DNA of 64,000 nucleotides, taken from NCBI GenBank assembly GCA_021413925.1, contig JAIOPL010000004.1:1-64000 (forward strand), read 5' to 3'. The DNA comes from Verrucomicrobiota bacterium (GTDB taxonomy: Bacteria > Verrucomicrobiota > Verrucomicrobiia > Chthoniobacterales > UBA6821). Within the stretch, counting starts at the first letter, position 1; every line of letters begins with the position of its first letter. Both the position numbers and the translations under genes were made by a program. Below the pieces are notes generated by a model that did no database searches, was not told the DNA's origin, and saw only the letters and a list, made by a program, of their open reading frames with translations. Shown in pieces: positions 8,352 through 18,105 of this stretch.

Positions 8352-9224
8352 ATGAGCACCGACGCGGCCTTCGAACTTGTCACCCTGAAAGGGGGGGGGC
8401 GGAGCATCCGCTCCAAGGCGCACGGGGAGACGATGCATATCGGAACGGACCCTCGCACCGAAGCTCTCGAGCTCCATGTCGGCCAGCAGCGTCTTGCGGA
8501 ACGGGTGAGGGAATGGGAGCGCCACGATCCTTTTGTTATTTGGGACATCGGCCTCGGCCCTGCTGGTAACGCTATCACGGCGATCGAGGTCATCAGTGAG
8601 GTGATCAATTCTGGAAATCGTGAGAGCTCTACGCCTGTTGAGATCCATAGTTATGAGATCTCGACGGAGGTGCTGGAGTTTGCCCTCGGTCATGCCGGAG
8701 AGCTGGAATACCTGGCCGGTTGGGAAACTATCCTCCGCGAACTACTGGAGACTGGGAAAGCATCACCCGCACCCTCGATTGACTGGCGACTCCACCGGGG
8801 GGATTTCTCCAGGCAGCCTCATGATGCGCCGGCCCCCTCCGTCATCTTCTTTGATCCCTACTCGCCAGCCCAGAACTCCGAGATGTGGAATCTGGAGACA
8901 TTCCGATCGATGTGGGGGGCCGTGAGTGCTCCGGGGGCTCCGGGTTGCACGATGACGAACTACACCCGATCGACCTCTGTCCGCGTGACGATGCTGCTGG
9001 CGGGATGGTTTGTCGGCACAGGGGTGCCAACAGGTGAGAAGGAAGTAACGACAATCGCGGCAAACCGACTTGATCTTCTCAAGGAGCCGCTCGACGCCAC
9101 TTGGCTAACTCGGGTCCGTTCTTCAACGAACGCCGAGCCGATGCGTGGCCGCAACAATGAGAGGGGACCCATCTCACCCGAGGACTACGCCCGTCTCATC
9201 GCCCATCCGCAGTTTCTGGGCTAA
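8352..9224 (+). CDS. MnmC-like SAM-dependent methyltransferase
   Basis: 290 residues, one domain. The SAM-binding motif DPFVIWDIGLGPAGNAI (59-75) and the downstream FFDPYSPAQNSEMW match the methyltransferase half of MnmC, which finishes mnm5(s2)U at tRNA wobble position 34. The FAD-dependent oxidase half of the fused enterobacterial enzyme is absent, as in many bacteria. The SSTNAEPMRGRN segment near the end is less usual. Substrate assignment to tRNA is inferred from the family. Its stop lies only 3 bases from the stop of the comM 3' fragment on the other strand. Confidence 0.82.
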   Translation: MSTDAAFELVTLKGGGRSIRSKAHGETMHIGTDPRTEALELHVGQQRLAERVREWERHDPFVIWDIGLGPAGNAITAIEVISEVINSGNRESSTPVEIHSYEISTEVLEFALGHAGELEYLAGWETILRELLETGKASPAPSIDWRLHRGDFSRQPHDAPAPSVIFFDPYSPAQNSEMWNLETFRSMWGAVSAPGAPGCTMTNYTRSTSVRVTMLLAGWFVGTGVPTGEKEVTTIAANRLDLLKEPLDATWLTRVRSSTNAEPMRGRNNERGPISPEDYARLIAHPQFLG

Positions 9225-9227
9225 GAA

Positions 9228-9958
9228 TCACTGCCAGACATTCCGGTCCAGATTCCGGTAGCTGAGGGCTTCCAGGAGATGATCGGGCGAAATAACAGGA
9301 CTTGCATTCAAGTCGGCAATGGTAAGCGCGACTTTCAGGATACGGTCGTAAGCGCGTGCGCTGAAGTTGAGATCCGTCATGGCGTTCTTGAGGAGTTCGT
9401 TGCCACGGGCATCCAGTCTGCAGTGTTCCTTGAGCTGTGCGTGACTCATGCGGGCATTGAAGGTGACCTTCCTGGACTTTGTAAACCGTCGGTTCTGAAT
9501 CTCCCGGGCGCTGACGATTCTCTCCCTGATGATTGCAGAGGATTCTGCCGGCACGTTGTCGGATAGTTCCTTGTACTCCACGGACGGGGCCTCCACGTGG
9601 AGATCAATAATACCATTTACGCGATTAGTCTGGTGGAATTGGCGAAGGAATTTTGGTGATGGGCTAGGCGGAAGACTGAGGGCTATCTGAAGATAACCCG
9701 AGGGATGACAACAACGCCCATCGCCGAAAGAACCTGCTGATTCTACCGGAATAAGAGTGGAGATGGTATAAGGTCGAGAAGCGGACCCGAGATCTTCTGA
9801 CGATAGCGCTCTACCTGTCCGGGAGAGCAACGGCATTGACGCTTAGGATCGCCGTAGTAGCCGCAGGGACAGGGATTCATGGCTGCGACGAGCATGAATT
9901 CACATGGAAAACTCATTGTTCCACGGGCCCGTGTAATTACTACAGAGCCAGCTTCAAG
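9228..9958 (-). pseudogene. Truncated and interrupted second copy of the comM 3' end
   Basis: The minus strand matches the last ~190 codons of the intact comM gene (11948-12523) at roughly 80-90% by eye. It covers the stretch from [32 protein letters not shown] through GPLLD, then DLHVEAPSVEYKELSDN to the natural C-terminus [15 protein letters not shown]. About 160 bases (roughly 9609-9770) with no counterpart interrupt it and bring a stop codon. Similarity ends abruptly near 9958. No start or Walker A is present, so it cannot make ComM. Its tight tail-to-tail spacing to the methyltransferase gene suggests it is the original 3' end of the locus. Confidence 0.88.
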
Positions 9959-10236
9959 TGGTTTGTGTTATAGCCACCTTTTCCCATCTCTGGACCTAGA
10001 GAATGGGTTTATTGAAGTAACGGTTTCAAATCCCGTCAGCCGTATTTCTTGAGATTCCGGAGAGTTTCTTCATTCTGAGGAGGTTCCAGGGGGATAGTTG
10101 GATAGTACAAAGAGCGACGGAGTTGCTATGTGGTTGGGTTTAGTCATCACTTCTCCTTTATCTTTTCTGTCTCGGAGCCTGGTGGATAACTTTTTCAACT
10201 ATACTATTCTCCTTTTTTACCGAATCTTCTTTTTTC

Positions 10237-11796
10237 ATGTCGAAATGTTGCACCGAATCAGTTCTCTCCCGAGTGTCTGAGGTGTTCCTGCCGTTGCGCT
10301 CTATTTTTCCGCAGGTTGTTGAACGTTTTCTGCCGGCCTCCTTGGCCGCAATCATTTGCGCGGTCAATGTTTCTGCCCAGAACTTCCCCCCGCCGAATCC
10401 CTACATGGGACCGGATGGCACCTCCACCATGCATGCCAATGCGGCATCGTCAGACGCCACCGCAAATCCGGGTCCCGGGGTGGGTCCGGTCTCCTTTGTT
10501 TCCCAATCCTATGGTGCCGTCTTTGCTTCAATCCTTATGGCTAGCGATGGGATGTTGGTAAGCGTGGCGACCAAGATATTGGACCAGACACCCTATGTCT
10601 ACCTGCTGGACCCGGTGTCTTTGGCCAGTCAAGCCGAGATGAAACTAGTGAAGTCGACCACGAGCGACCTTGCCGGGGGTATCTATTCCTATCTGGACAA
10701 CAACAGCAACCTTGTCCTTGTAAACGCCAATGGTGACCTGCAACGCATCAGTCACTCTCAGCAAACCAATGGTTCGTGGCAGTTGACGGTGCAACAGTCC
10801 GTGCAGATCGGTTATCCTGATGTGGTGGGACTCACGCCAGATTATCAGGGCAATGTCTGGTTTGCTACGGCGCAGGGAGCGACTACAAACGCAGGTGCCG
10901 TGGTGGGGTATTATTCGCCTTTTTCCAAGCAAACCTTCGCCTTTCAGTTGCCTGCAGGAGAGCAGGTTGCCAACAGCATTTCCTCCTCGCCTACCGGTGT
11001 GGCCGTGGCGTCGACGGCTGCCCTCTACATGTTCAATGCCAATGGCACAAACGGCGCAGTGACCGAGAATTGGCGCACGGCCTATGACCGGGGGCCAGCC
11101 CGCAAGCCGGGTCAGTTAAGCTGGGGCACGGGGTCCACACCGTCGTTCTTCGGGCCAACCACCGGTTTTGAATATCTCACGATCACCGATAACGCGGCCC
11201 CGCAGGAGCATATGCTCGTGTTCAATGCCACAAACGGAGGTCTCATCGGATCATCCCCCTTCCTGACCTCCGGAGTGAATAGCGGGACGGAGGACGCCGC
11301 AATAGCCGTTGGCAACAGCATTTATCTGTCGAGTACTTACGGATACGTCTATCCTCCCGGTGCCGCCACCGGACCCAGCATTCCGACGAATGCCCCGTTT
11401 GTCGGTGGAATGCAGCGTGTCGACGTCCTGGCAGATGGTAGCGGTCTAACTAATGTCTGGATGAACCAGACACTGGCTTCCGCAGCGGTGCCGCGTCTCT
11501 CCACAGCCGACAATCTAATCTACTCAGTTACGTACTCAACCAATACGGGGATATATAGTTTCGTTACGGTGAATCCGGAGGACGGATCAGTGTTGAGCAG
11601 TACAGATGTTGGAACCGCCAATACGTTGCAGATGGTCGGTGTGATCGGGCCTAGCGGAGTCCTGTACCAAGGCACTGAGACTGGGCTGTTCAGCGTGACT
11701 TCAGTTCCAGAACCCTCGACCTACGCCTTGCTAGGTCTCGGTGCCTTGGCACTCTTGATCGCGTATCGTCGGAAGAGCAGGAAGAAGGCCTCCTGA
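10237..11796 (+). CDS. PEP-CTERM-anchored exported protein
   Basis: 519 residues. The N-terminus has a long basic/hydrophobic leader ending near NVSAQN, consistent with Sec export. The C-terminus (490-519) is a textbook PEP-CTERM sorting signal: VPEPSTYALLGLGALALLIAYRRKSRKK, i.e. the motif, a transmembrane helix and a basic tail, processed by exosortase-type enzymes. The body is rich in Gly, Ser, Thr, Asn and Val and has repeated strand-like stretches (GNVWFATAQGATTNAG, GVLYQGTETGLFSVTS) reminiscent of a beta-propeller; no enzyme motif is seen. It is flanked by the comM fragment and intact comM, i.e. it is cargo of an insertion. No exosortase gene is in the window. Confidence 0.82.
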   Translation: MSKCCTESVLSRVSEVFLPLRSIFPQVVERFLPASLAAIICAVNVSAQNFPPPNPYMGPDGTSTMHANAASSDATANPGPGVGPVSFVSQSYGAVFASILMASDGMLVSVATKILDQTPYVYLLDPVSLASQAEMKLVKSTTSDLAGGIYSYLDNNSNLVLVNANGDLQRISHSQQTNGSWQLTVQQSVQIGYPDVVGLTPDYQGNVWFATAQGATTNAGAVVGYYSPFSKQTFAFQLPAGEQVANSISSSPTGVAVASTAALYMFNANGTNGAVTENWRTAYDRGPARKPGQLSWGTGSTPSFFGPTTGFEYLTITDNAAPQEHMLVFNATNGGLIGSSPFLTSGVNSGTEDAAIAVGNSIYLSSTYGYVYPPGAATGPSIPTNAPFVGGMQRVDVLADGSGLTNVWMNQTLASAAVPRLSTADNLIYSVTYSTNTGIYSFVTVNPEDGSVLSSTDVGTANTLQMVGVIGPSGVLYQGTETGLFSVTSVPEPSTYALLGLGALALLIAYRRKSRKKAS

Positions 11797-11824
11797 AGAA
11801 CTGCTCAGACTGACACCAGAAGAC

Positions 11825-11855
11825 CCATCCTCTTTTGGCAACGGGGGATGGCTTT
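11825..11855 (+). terminator. Terminator of the PEP-CTERM gene
   Basis: Stem CCATCCTC/GGGGATGG (with one T-G pair) around a TTTTGGCAACG loop, followed by CTTTT, 28 bases after the stop codon. Confidence 0.75.
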
Positions 11856-11947
11856 TATGCATTCATGGAGCCAGCCCGAGTCTCGGTTTTTCCAAGGGAC
11901 TCCTTCGCTCTGAAGAGGTTCGTGAACACCGTCCGAATTTGCCGCTC

Positions 11948-13489
11948 CTAATGGAGCCTGCGATCAAGATTCCGGTAGCTTAGCGCCTCCAGGAGATGAT
12001 CTGAGGCGATGGAGTCACTTCCGGCCAGATCAGCGATAGTTCGTGCGACCTTGAGTATGCGGTCATAGGCACGGGCGCTGAAGTTCAGGTCGCTCATGGC
12101 GTTCTTCAGGAGTTCGTTGCCATGGTCATCCAGTCTGCAATGTTCCTTGAGTTGGGCGTGGCTCATGCGAGCGTTGCAGGTAACTTTCTTTACCCTTCGT
12201 GACTTGGCGAAGAGTTTTTGTTGGATGTCACGTGCTAAGACAACCCTATCTCTGATTGTTGCAGAAGACTCAGCGGGAGTATTGTCCGAGAGATCTTTGT
12301 ACTCCACGGCAGGGGCCTCAACATGGAGATCAATCCGGTCGAGGAGAGGGCCGGAGATCTTCTGCCGGTAGCGTTCAACCTGATTGCCAGAGCATTTACA
12401 CTCCCTTTTAGGGTCGCCGTAATAGCCGCAGGGACAGGGATTCATGGCTGCGACGAGCATGAATTCACATGGAAAACTCATTGTTCCACGGGCTCTTGTA
12501 ATTACTACAGAGCCAGTCTCAAGGGGCTGACGGAGCACTTCCAGGGTCGAGCGATGGAATTCCGGAAGCTCGTCCAGGAAAAGCACCCCGTGATGAGCTA
12601 GGCTGACTTCCCCCGGAGTGATATTGCTTGTACCCCCGAGCAGGCCGATATCCGAGATCGTGTGATGGGGATCACGAAAGGGGCGCTGACGGACAATGGC
12701 CTCACCGGGAGAGAGAAGCCCGCATACGGAGTGAATCTTGGTTGTGTCGATCGACTCCTCGAGTGACATCGGCGGCATGATCGTGGGGATGCGCTTTGCG
12801 AGCATCGACTTGCCCGATCCGGGTGGGCCGAGAAGCAGGAGATTGTGCCCTCCGGCCACAGCCACCTCGATCGCACGCTTCACCTGGTGCTGTCCCTTGA
12901 CTTCGGAGAAATCGACTTCGAAGGAATGCTCCTGTGGCCAGTGCTCCAAGAGATCGCTCACGACCGGCGTGAGTTCCGAGGCTTTGCTCAGAAACTCGTA
13001 TGCCTCGCGTAAGTTTTTCACTCCATAGACTTCGATCCCTTGAACGACGGAAGCTTCCCTCACATTGGCAAGGGGAAGGATCACCGCTTTACGCCCCTGG
13101 GCACGAGCCTCCAGCGTGAGTGGAAGCGCTCCCTTGATAGGGCGCACTTCACCGGTCAGGGCCAACTCCCCGGCGACGGAGCAGCGGGAGAGTCTGGGTA
13201 GATCTTCCTCACGGTCCGTGGCTATCATGCCGATAGCGATTGGTAGGTCGAAGCTCGGGCCCTGCTTTCTGATATCCGCCGGCGCGAGATTCACAGTCGT
13301 GCGTTTGCGAGGCCATCGATAACCGCTGTTCGAGAGTGCAGCGATCACCCGGTCCTTGCTTTCCTTCACCGCCGCGTCCGGGAGGCCCACCACAATGATC
13401 GAGGGCTCGCCTGGCCCCGTGTTGACTTCGATTTCGATTTCGGTTGCGTCGATGCCGACCACGGCTGCGGAAAATACACGGGTGATCAT
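11948..13489 (-). CDS. comM: ComM/YifB-family AAA ATPase (Mg-chelatase-like)
   Basis: 513 residues, full family length. Order: N-terminal Lon-protease-like fold ([19 protein letters not shown]), Walker A GPPGSGKS (221-228), Walker [11 protein letters not shown], a Cys-rich insert ([17 protein letters not shown]), and the C-terminal lid ([13 protein letters not shown]...[16 protein letters not shown]). ComM is a hexameric helicase that drives branch migration during integration of DNA taken up by natural transformation. The last third is duplicated at 9228-9958, so this 3' end may have been supplied by incoming DNA. It reads away from the sigma-factor gene. Confidence 0.95.
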   Translation of the reverse strand: MITRVFSAAVVGIDATEIEIEVNTGPGEPSIIVVGLPDAAVKESKDRVIAALSNSGYRWPRKRTTVNLAPADIRKQGPSFDLPIAIGMIATDREEDLPRLSRCSVAGELALTGEVRPIKGALPLTLEARAQGRKAVILPLANVREASVVQGIEVYGVKNLREAYEFLSKASELTPVVSDLLEHWPQEHSFEVDFSEVKGQHQVKRAIEVAVAGGHNLLLLGPPGSGKSMLAKRIPTIMPPMSLEESIDTTKIHSVCGLLSPGEAIVRQRPFRDPHHTISDIGLLGGTSNITPGEVSLAHHGVLFLDELPEFHRSTLEVLRQPLETGSVVITRARGTMSFPCEFMLVAAMNPCPCGYYGDPKRECKCSGNQVERYRQKISGPLLDRIDLHVEAPAVEYKDLSDNTPAESSATIRDRVVLARDIQQKLFAKSRRVKKVTCNARMSHAQLKEHCRLDDHGNELLKNAMSDLNFSARAYDRILKVARTIADLAGSDSIASDHLLEALSYRNLDRRLH

Positions 13490-13625
13490 GATGGACTTAA
13501 GAAGAACCCATCACACATGGCCGAGGCTTTGTAAACAAGGTGATGCGATTTATGAAAAGATTTCGAACGCACGTGCCGAAGGGTTTGTCAAATAAGCAAA
13601 AGGAAACACCCAAACAAAACACATC

Positions 13626-14483
13626 ATGAACTACGAAGACTCAGATTCCGGATTCCAACTCTACCTGCGCCAAATTGCCCAGTACCCGCTGCTGACGCCT
13701 GTGCAGGAAATCAACCTTGCTGCCAAGATCAAGAAAGGGGACAAGGCCGCTACTGACGAAATGATCAGAGGCAACCTCCGCCTCGTGGTGAAGATCGCCC
13801 GTGACTACGCCAATCTGGGACTTCCCCTCCTCGACCTTATCTCCGAGGGAAATATCGGCCTCATGAAAGCTGTTGAGCGCTTCGATCCGGCCAAGGGAGG
13901 AAAGCTCTCCACCTACGGATCCTGGTGGATCAAACAGTCGATCAAGCGGGCCCTTGCGAATCAGGGCAAGACGATCCGCCTGCCGGTCCATCTGGTAGAC
14001 AAGATCGCCAAGATCCGCCGCGTCGGCGCAGGACTCAGCGATGAACTCGGGCGCGAAGCCACGGACGAGGAGATCGCCGAGGAGGTAGGCATGGATGCCG
14101 GCAAGGTAACCTTGCTCAAGCAGGCAGCTATCCGACCCGCGTCGCTGGATGCTCCTCTCGGTGATGAAGACTCTACGGAGTTCGGCGAGATGGTCGGAGA
14201 TGTGGCTGCAGTCGATCCCTTCGAGAACCTGAGCGACAAGAACATGCAGTTGGAGGTCGTGGATCTGCTTGGGCAACTCGATGAACGCGAGCACAAGATC
14301 ATCGCAGCCCGGTTCGGTCTCGACGGAAACGATCCGATTACACTTGAGGAAGTGGGTGAGAAGTTCGGGGTCACCCGCGAGCGGATCCGCCAGCTACAGA
14401 ACATCGCCCTGAGCAAAATGCGCAAAGCCCTGGCGAAGCGCGAACGGGCAACTCCGGAGAACTACCTGGCCCATGCCGCCTAA
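13626..14483 (+). CDS. Sigma-70 family RNA polymerase sigma factor (RpoD/RpoS-like)
   Basis: 285 residues. Region 1.2 is DSGFQLYLRQIAQYPLLTPVQE, region 2 is LISEGNIGLMKAVERFDP...LSTYGSWWIKQSIKRAL (core binding and -10 recognition), region 3 lies around ATDEEIAEEVGMDAGKV, and region 4.2 is ITLEEVGEKFGVTRERIRQLQNIALSKMR (-35 helix-turn-helix). There is no region 1.1 and no large non-conserved insert, so it is an alternative group 2-type factor rather than the main RpoD. AAGGAAA upstream serves as ribosome binding site. It converges on recD2 with 24 bases between stops. Confidence 0.93.
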   Translation: MNYEDSDSGFQLYLRQIAQYPLLTPVQEINLAAKIKKGDKAATDEMIRGNLRLVVKIARDYANLGLPLLDLISEGNIGLMKAVERFDPAKGGKLSTYGSWWIKQSIKRALANQGKTIRLPVHLVDKIAKIRRVGAGLSDELGREATDEEIAEEVGMDAGKVTLLKQAAIRPASLDAPLGDEDSTEFGEMVGDVAAVDPFENLSDKNMQLEVVDLLGQLDEREHKIIAARFGLDGNDPITLEEVGEKFGVTRERIRQLQNIALSKMRKALAKRERATPENYLAHAA

Positions 14484-14507
14484 CCGATAACGCTCTGGGG
14501 AGCCCGA

Positions 14508-16727
14508 TCAGTTTCCCGCCAAACGATGAAGCAGCCCGCCATGACGATGGCGGGTTGACTCGTTTCGGACAGCCATGCCGAGCGCTTTTTTCTGGCCCAC
14601 CAGTACGACCATCCTTTTTCCGCGGGTCACCCCGGTATAGAGCAGGTTTCTCTGGAGTAGGAGGTACTGCTGCATGGCCAGAGGAATCACGACCACCGGG
14701 AATTCCGAACCCTGGCTCTTGTGGATGGTGATGGCATAGGCCAGCTCCAGCTCGTCGAGCTCATTGAACTCGTAGATCACCTCGCGCGTTCCGAAGCGGA
14801 CCAGCAACTGCTTCTCTTCCCGATCCATGGAGCGGATCCGGCCGATGTCGCCGTTGAAGACCTCCTTGTCGTAGTTGTTGGAGGTCTGGATGACCTTGTC
14901 GCCTACCCGGAAGAGATTACCGTAGGCCTGGTATTCATCGCGGTATTCGCTTTTAGGATTCAGCGCGGCTTGGAGGCGGAGATTTAACTCCTTGATACCG
15001 AGGCTGCCGCGGTGCATCGGGCTCAGTATCTGAATCCCCTCGATCGGATCGACGCCGAGATGCTTGGGCAGGCGGTCACGCACCATCGATACCAGAGTCG
15101 CGGCGCATTCCTCGGGATCCTCGCGGTCGATGAAGACAAAGTCAGAATCCTTCGGTGCCTCGATGATATCGGGAATCTCACCGCGGTTGATGGAATGAGC
15201 CCCGCTGATGATGCGACTGTCACCAGTCTGGCGGAAGATCTCCTTGAGGTGAACTACCGGAATCATTCCGCTGCGGATGATGTCTCCAAGGACGAGTCCC
15301 GGGCCGACGCTAGGTAGCTGATCGGCATCCCCGACCAGGATCAGCCTGGCTTTTCGTGGCAGAGCATCCAGGAGCCGGCTCATGAGGGGAACGTCGACCA
15401 TGGAGACCTCGTCGATGACAACGACATCGCCTTCCAGGGGGTTCGATGCATTCCGCTGGAAGCCACCTCGTGCCGGCTGAAACTCCAGGAGTCGGTGGAG
15501 CGTTGAGGCTTCGAGTCCCGTGGCTTCCGCCATCCGCTGTGCGGCGCGACCCGTGGGGGCTGCCAGGATGCACGTGAGCTTCTTGGCGGTGAGAATCTTC
15601 AGGAGTGACTGCACCAGAGTTGTCTTGCCGACGCCCGGTCCCCCGGTGATCACCACGGCGCGGCTACGCAGTGCGATTTTGAGTGCCTCGTGCTGGCTGG
15701 GGGAGAGTTTGCGTCCTGTCTTTTCCTCGACCCAGGGGATCGCCTTCTCCACATCGATTGGCGGTTCGGGTTCCTTGGCCTCCGAAAGGCGTCTTAGCTG
15801 TCTGGCAATCCGTTCCTCGGCATCACGTAACAGGGGGATGAAGATCATCTCCTCCCCTTCGATCTTTTCGGAGATGATCCGGTCATCCTTGAGATGGCGC
15901 TCAAAGGCCTGCGCGACAATCCCTTCGTCGACTTCCAGTAGCCGGGTGGCTCCCTCCAGCAGTTCACGACGGGGTAAGGCACAGTGCCCCTCGGTCGTAG
16001 CTTGATCGAGCAGATGTTCCAGGGCTGCTCGTGCGCGGAGCAGGGAATCCGCTTGCAGACCCAGCTTCTCGGCGACTCCGTCCGCGGAATGGAAACCGAT
16101 TCCATGAATGTCACGCGCTAGTCGGTAGGGGTCAGCCCTGATTAGTTCGATCGCCTCTACCCCGTAGGATTTATAGATTCGGACGGCGCGATTCGTCCCG
16201 AGTCCGTGGGCATGGAGAAAGAGCATGATGTCCCGCACCACCTTCTGCTCGGCCCAAGCATCCTTGATCCGCTGGCGGCGCTCCCGTCCGATTCCCTCGA
16301 CTTCTTGAAGACGCTTTGACTGGTTCTCGATGATGTCGAAAACTTTGACTCCGAATCTCTTCACAAGCTTGGTGGCATAGACAGGACCGATCCCTTTGAT
16401 CATCCCGCTGCCGAGGTATTTCTCTATACCCTCGAGCGATGTGGGCGGCTGGGTCTTCAAGGTGTGAGCCTTCAGCTGGATGCCGTGGTCGCGGTCCTTC
16501 TCCCAGGTACCCTGGGCGGTGATCCATTCCCCTGGTGCCACGGAGGGTAGGGAACCGAGGACGGCAAGCGGTTCCTTGCGGCCCTGCACCTTCACCTTAA
16601 GGATGCAGAAACCGGTCTCCTCGTTGTGGAAGGTGACGCGCTCTACCTGACCGCTCAGGGCATCGTCGGGACCGCCGGGTACCGGTTCATTGTCCGGCTT
16701 TTTTCGGAAAGGTCGGCGCTGAGGCAT
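14508..16727 (-). CDS. recD2: RecD2-type SF1B DNA helicase
   Basis: 739 residues, normal for RecD2. An N-terminal OB-like region (VERVTFHNEETGFCILKVKVQGRKEPLAVLGSL) is followed by helix-hairpin-helix segments (YLGSGMIKGIGPVYATKLVKRFG, EVEGIGRERRQRIKDAW). The helicase core has Walker A TGGPGVGKTT (361-370), VIDEVSMVD, GDADQLPSVGPG, FRQ and the C-terminal ELAYAITIHKSQGSEFPVVVIP. It is a 5'-to-3' helicase for repair, working without RecBC. The ATG at 16727 gives a basic, Pro-rich start. Confidence 0.95.
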   Translation of the reverse strand: MPQRRPFRKKPDNEPVPGGPDDALSGQVERVTFHNEETGFCILKVKVQGRKEPLAVLGSLPSVAPGEWITAQGTWEKDRDHGIQLKAHTLKTQPPTSLEGIEKYLGSGMIKGIGPVYATKLVKRFGVKVFDIIENQSKRLQEVEGIGRERRQRIKDAWAEQKVVRDIMLFLHAHGLGTNRAVRIYKSYGVEAIELIRADPYRLARDIHGIGFHSADGVAEKLGLQADSLLRARAALEHLLDQATTEGHCALPRRELLEGATRLLEVDEGIVAQAFERHLKDDRIISEKIEGEEMIFIPLLRDAEERIARQLRRLSEAKEPEPPIDVEKAIPWVEEKTGRKLSPSQHEALKIALRSRAVVITGGPGVGKTTLVQSLLKILTAKKLTCILAAPTGRAAQRMAEATGLEASTLHRLLEFQPARGGFQRNASNPLEGDVVVIDEVSMVDVPLMSRLLDALPRKARLILVGDADQLPSVGPGLVLGDIIRSGMIPVVHLKEIFRQTGDSRIISGAHSINRGEIPDIIEAPKDSDFVFIDREDPEECAATLVSMVRDRLPKHLGVDPIEGIQILSPMHRGSLGIKELNLRLQAALNPKSEYRDEYQAYGNLFRVGDKVIQTSNNYDKEVFNGDIGRIRSMDREEKQLLVRFGTREVIYEFNELDELELAYAITIHKSQGSEFPVVVIPLAMQQYLLLQRNLLYTGVTRGKRMVVLVGQKKALGMAVRNESTRHRHGGLLHRLAGN

Positions 16728-16765
16728 GGTTGATCATGCCACGGGAATCCCCTCAAGCCAATGCA

Positions 16766-17308
16766 TCACTCTCCGGCGACCATGGCCAGGACCCGTTCTG
16801 CCTGCTTGAGGTGGAGTCCGAGGTGGAATCCGAACATGCAATGCCACTTGTGGGCATCGAAAGATCCGAAAACGGAGTGGGGAGTCTCAGCTGTACCACG
16901 GAGCGGAGGCAATGTCCCAATCATGATCAGATAGTCGTCGATTGATTGGCGGAAGGCCTCCACCTGCTCGGGGCCTGATAGTCCCTCGGGGAGTACGTCG
17001 GTCTTCGGATTGATCGGGTGCTCTGGTGTCGGATCCTTACCCAGAGACAGTTGCCGGACATTTCGTTGGATCATCCCGTTTACGAACGCATTGTGCTCAA
17101 GGATTTGGAAAAAGGACCATCCCCGCATCTCCGGGTCGACTCCGATCATCGTGGGAACTGTGACCGGTTTGGCACCATTCTCGGATTCCATCTGCTTCGC
17201 AAGTTTCAGATAGGAGCCAGCATGGGTGCGGATGATCTGCGAGGCCCTCTTCCGTGAGGTCAGGAGGAACTTAGTCCTGATTACGGTTCTTATGATGGGA
17301 TTGCTCAT
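16766..17308 (-). CDS. DinB-like/DUF1569 protein
   Basis: 180 residues, all-helical. The ILEHNAFVNGMI helix and the C-terminal HKWHCMFGFHLGLHLKQAERVL helix supply the His residues typical of the DinB/YfiT metal-binding four-helix bundle; MRGWSFFQ fits DUF1569. Members are thiol transferases or of unknown function. It follows recD2's start by 38 bases on the same strand but is transcribed first. An oddity is the basic N-terminus TVIRTKFLLTSRKRASQIIRTHAG. Confidence 0.75.
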   Translation of the reverse strand: MSNPIIRTVIRTKFLLTSRKRASQIIRTHAGSYLKLAKQMESENGAKPVTVPTMIGVDPEMRGWSFFQILEHNAFVNGMIQRNVRQLSLGKDPTPEHPINPKTDVLPEGLSGPEQVEAFRQSIDDYLIMIGTLPPLRGTAETPHSVFGSFDAHKWHCMFGFHLGLHLKQAERVLAMVAGE

Positions 17309-17325
17309 GCTTCATCAGTTCTCTC

Positions 17326-17353
17326 TTCCTGAGTTCCTGAGTTCCAGATTAAT
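17326..17353. repeat. Spacer repeat TTCCTGAG units plus AGATTAA
   Basis: TTCCTGAG is repeated in tandem (TTCCTGAGTTCCTGAGTTCC) and followed by AGATTAATTC, just before the dienelactone hydrolase start. A close relative lies at 19088-19108 and a partial one at 37664-37691. Confidence 0.6.
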
Positions 17354-17361
17354 TCGCACCA

Positions 17362-18105
17362 ATGACCATCCAGGAACCTGCCTTCATTGATCTTCCAACT
17401 CCGACCGGACCGATGCGTGTGCATCGCTTTCTTCCGCAGGAGGGAAGCTGGCCCGCCGTGATCCTCTATTCCGAGATCTACCAGATGACGGGACCGATCG
17501 CCCGTCTGGCGGCGCGTCTTGCGTGCGAGGGCTTCGAAGTGCTTATCCCCGAGGTCTACCATGAGTACGAGGCTCCGGGGACAGTTCTCTGTTATGACAA
17601 AGAAGGAACCGACCGGGGAAATTTCCTTAAGTTTGAGAAACCGGTCTCGGGATTTGATTCCGATGCCAAGGCCTTGATCGATTACGTTCTGAGTCGTCCG
17701 GAGTATCGGAGGAAAGGTGTAGGGACGATCGGCTTCTGCCTAGGCGGCCATCTGGCCTTCCGTGCCGCTTTGGACACGCGGGTGCAGGCCTCAGCTTGCT
17801 GGTTCCCGACCGATATCCACTCGGCTACATTAGGTAAGGGCCAGAGCGATGATACCCTCGCTCGCAGCAGAGAGATCACATCGGAGTTGCTCATGATCTT
17901 CGGCCGTCAGGATCCCCATGTCCCTGCCGAGGGACGCCGGAAGATCTACGATCATTTAACTGAGACTGGGCGGAACTTCACCTGGCACGAGTTCAACACG
18001 GCCCATGCCTTTGCCCGGGATGAGGGAATCCGCTATGACGCGACGGCGACCCGAATCGGCTGGGAAATTACTTTGGAGCTATTTAAGAGAAAACTTACTT
18101 CCTGA
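17362..18105 (+). CDS. Dienelactone hydrolase family protein
   Basis: 247 residues, alpha/beta hydrolase. The nucleophile is Cys in GTIGFCLGGHLA, as in dienelactone hydrolases; the acid is the Asp of MIFGRQDPHVPAEGR and the base the His of FNTAHAFARDE. It would hydrolyse a lactone or ester in the cytoplasm; the natural substrate is not evident. No signal peptide. Its 3' end overlaps the stop codon of the ribD 3' fragment by 11 bases, which looks like an original tail-to-tail arrangement. Confidence 0.92.
   Translation: MTIQEPAFIDLPTPTGPMRVHRFLPQEGSWPAVILYSEIYQMTGPIARLAARLACEGFEVLIPEVYHEYEAPGTVLCYDKEGTDRGNFLKFEKPVSGFDSDAKALIDYVLSRPEYRRKGVGTIGFCLGGHLAFRAALDTRVQASACWFPTDIHSATLGKGQSDDTLARSREITSELLMIFGRQDPHVPAEGRRKIYDHLTETGRNFTWHEFNTAHAFARDEGIRYDATATRIGWEITLELFKRKLTS

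Noticed and set aside
10098-10280. 60-residue frame upstream of the PEP-CTERM gene
   Set aside because: Overlaps the PEP-CTERM start in another frame, has no ribosome binding site and no recognisable sequence.
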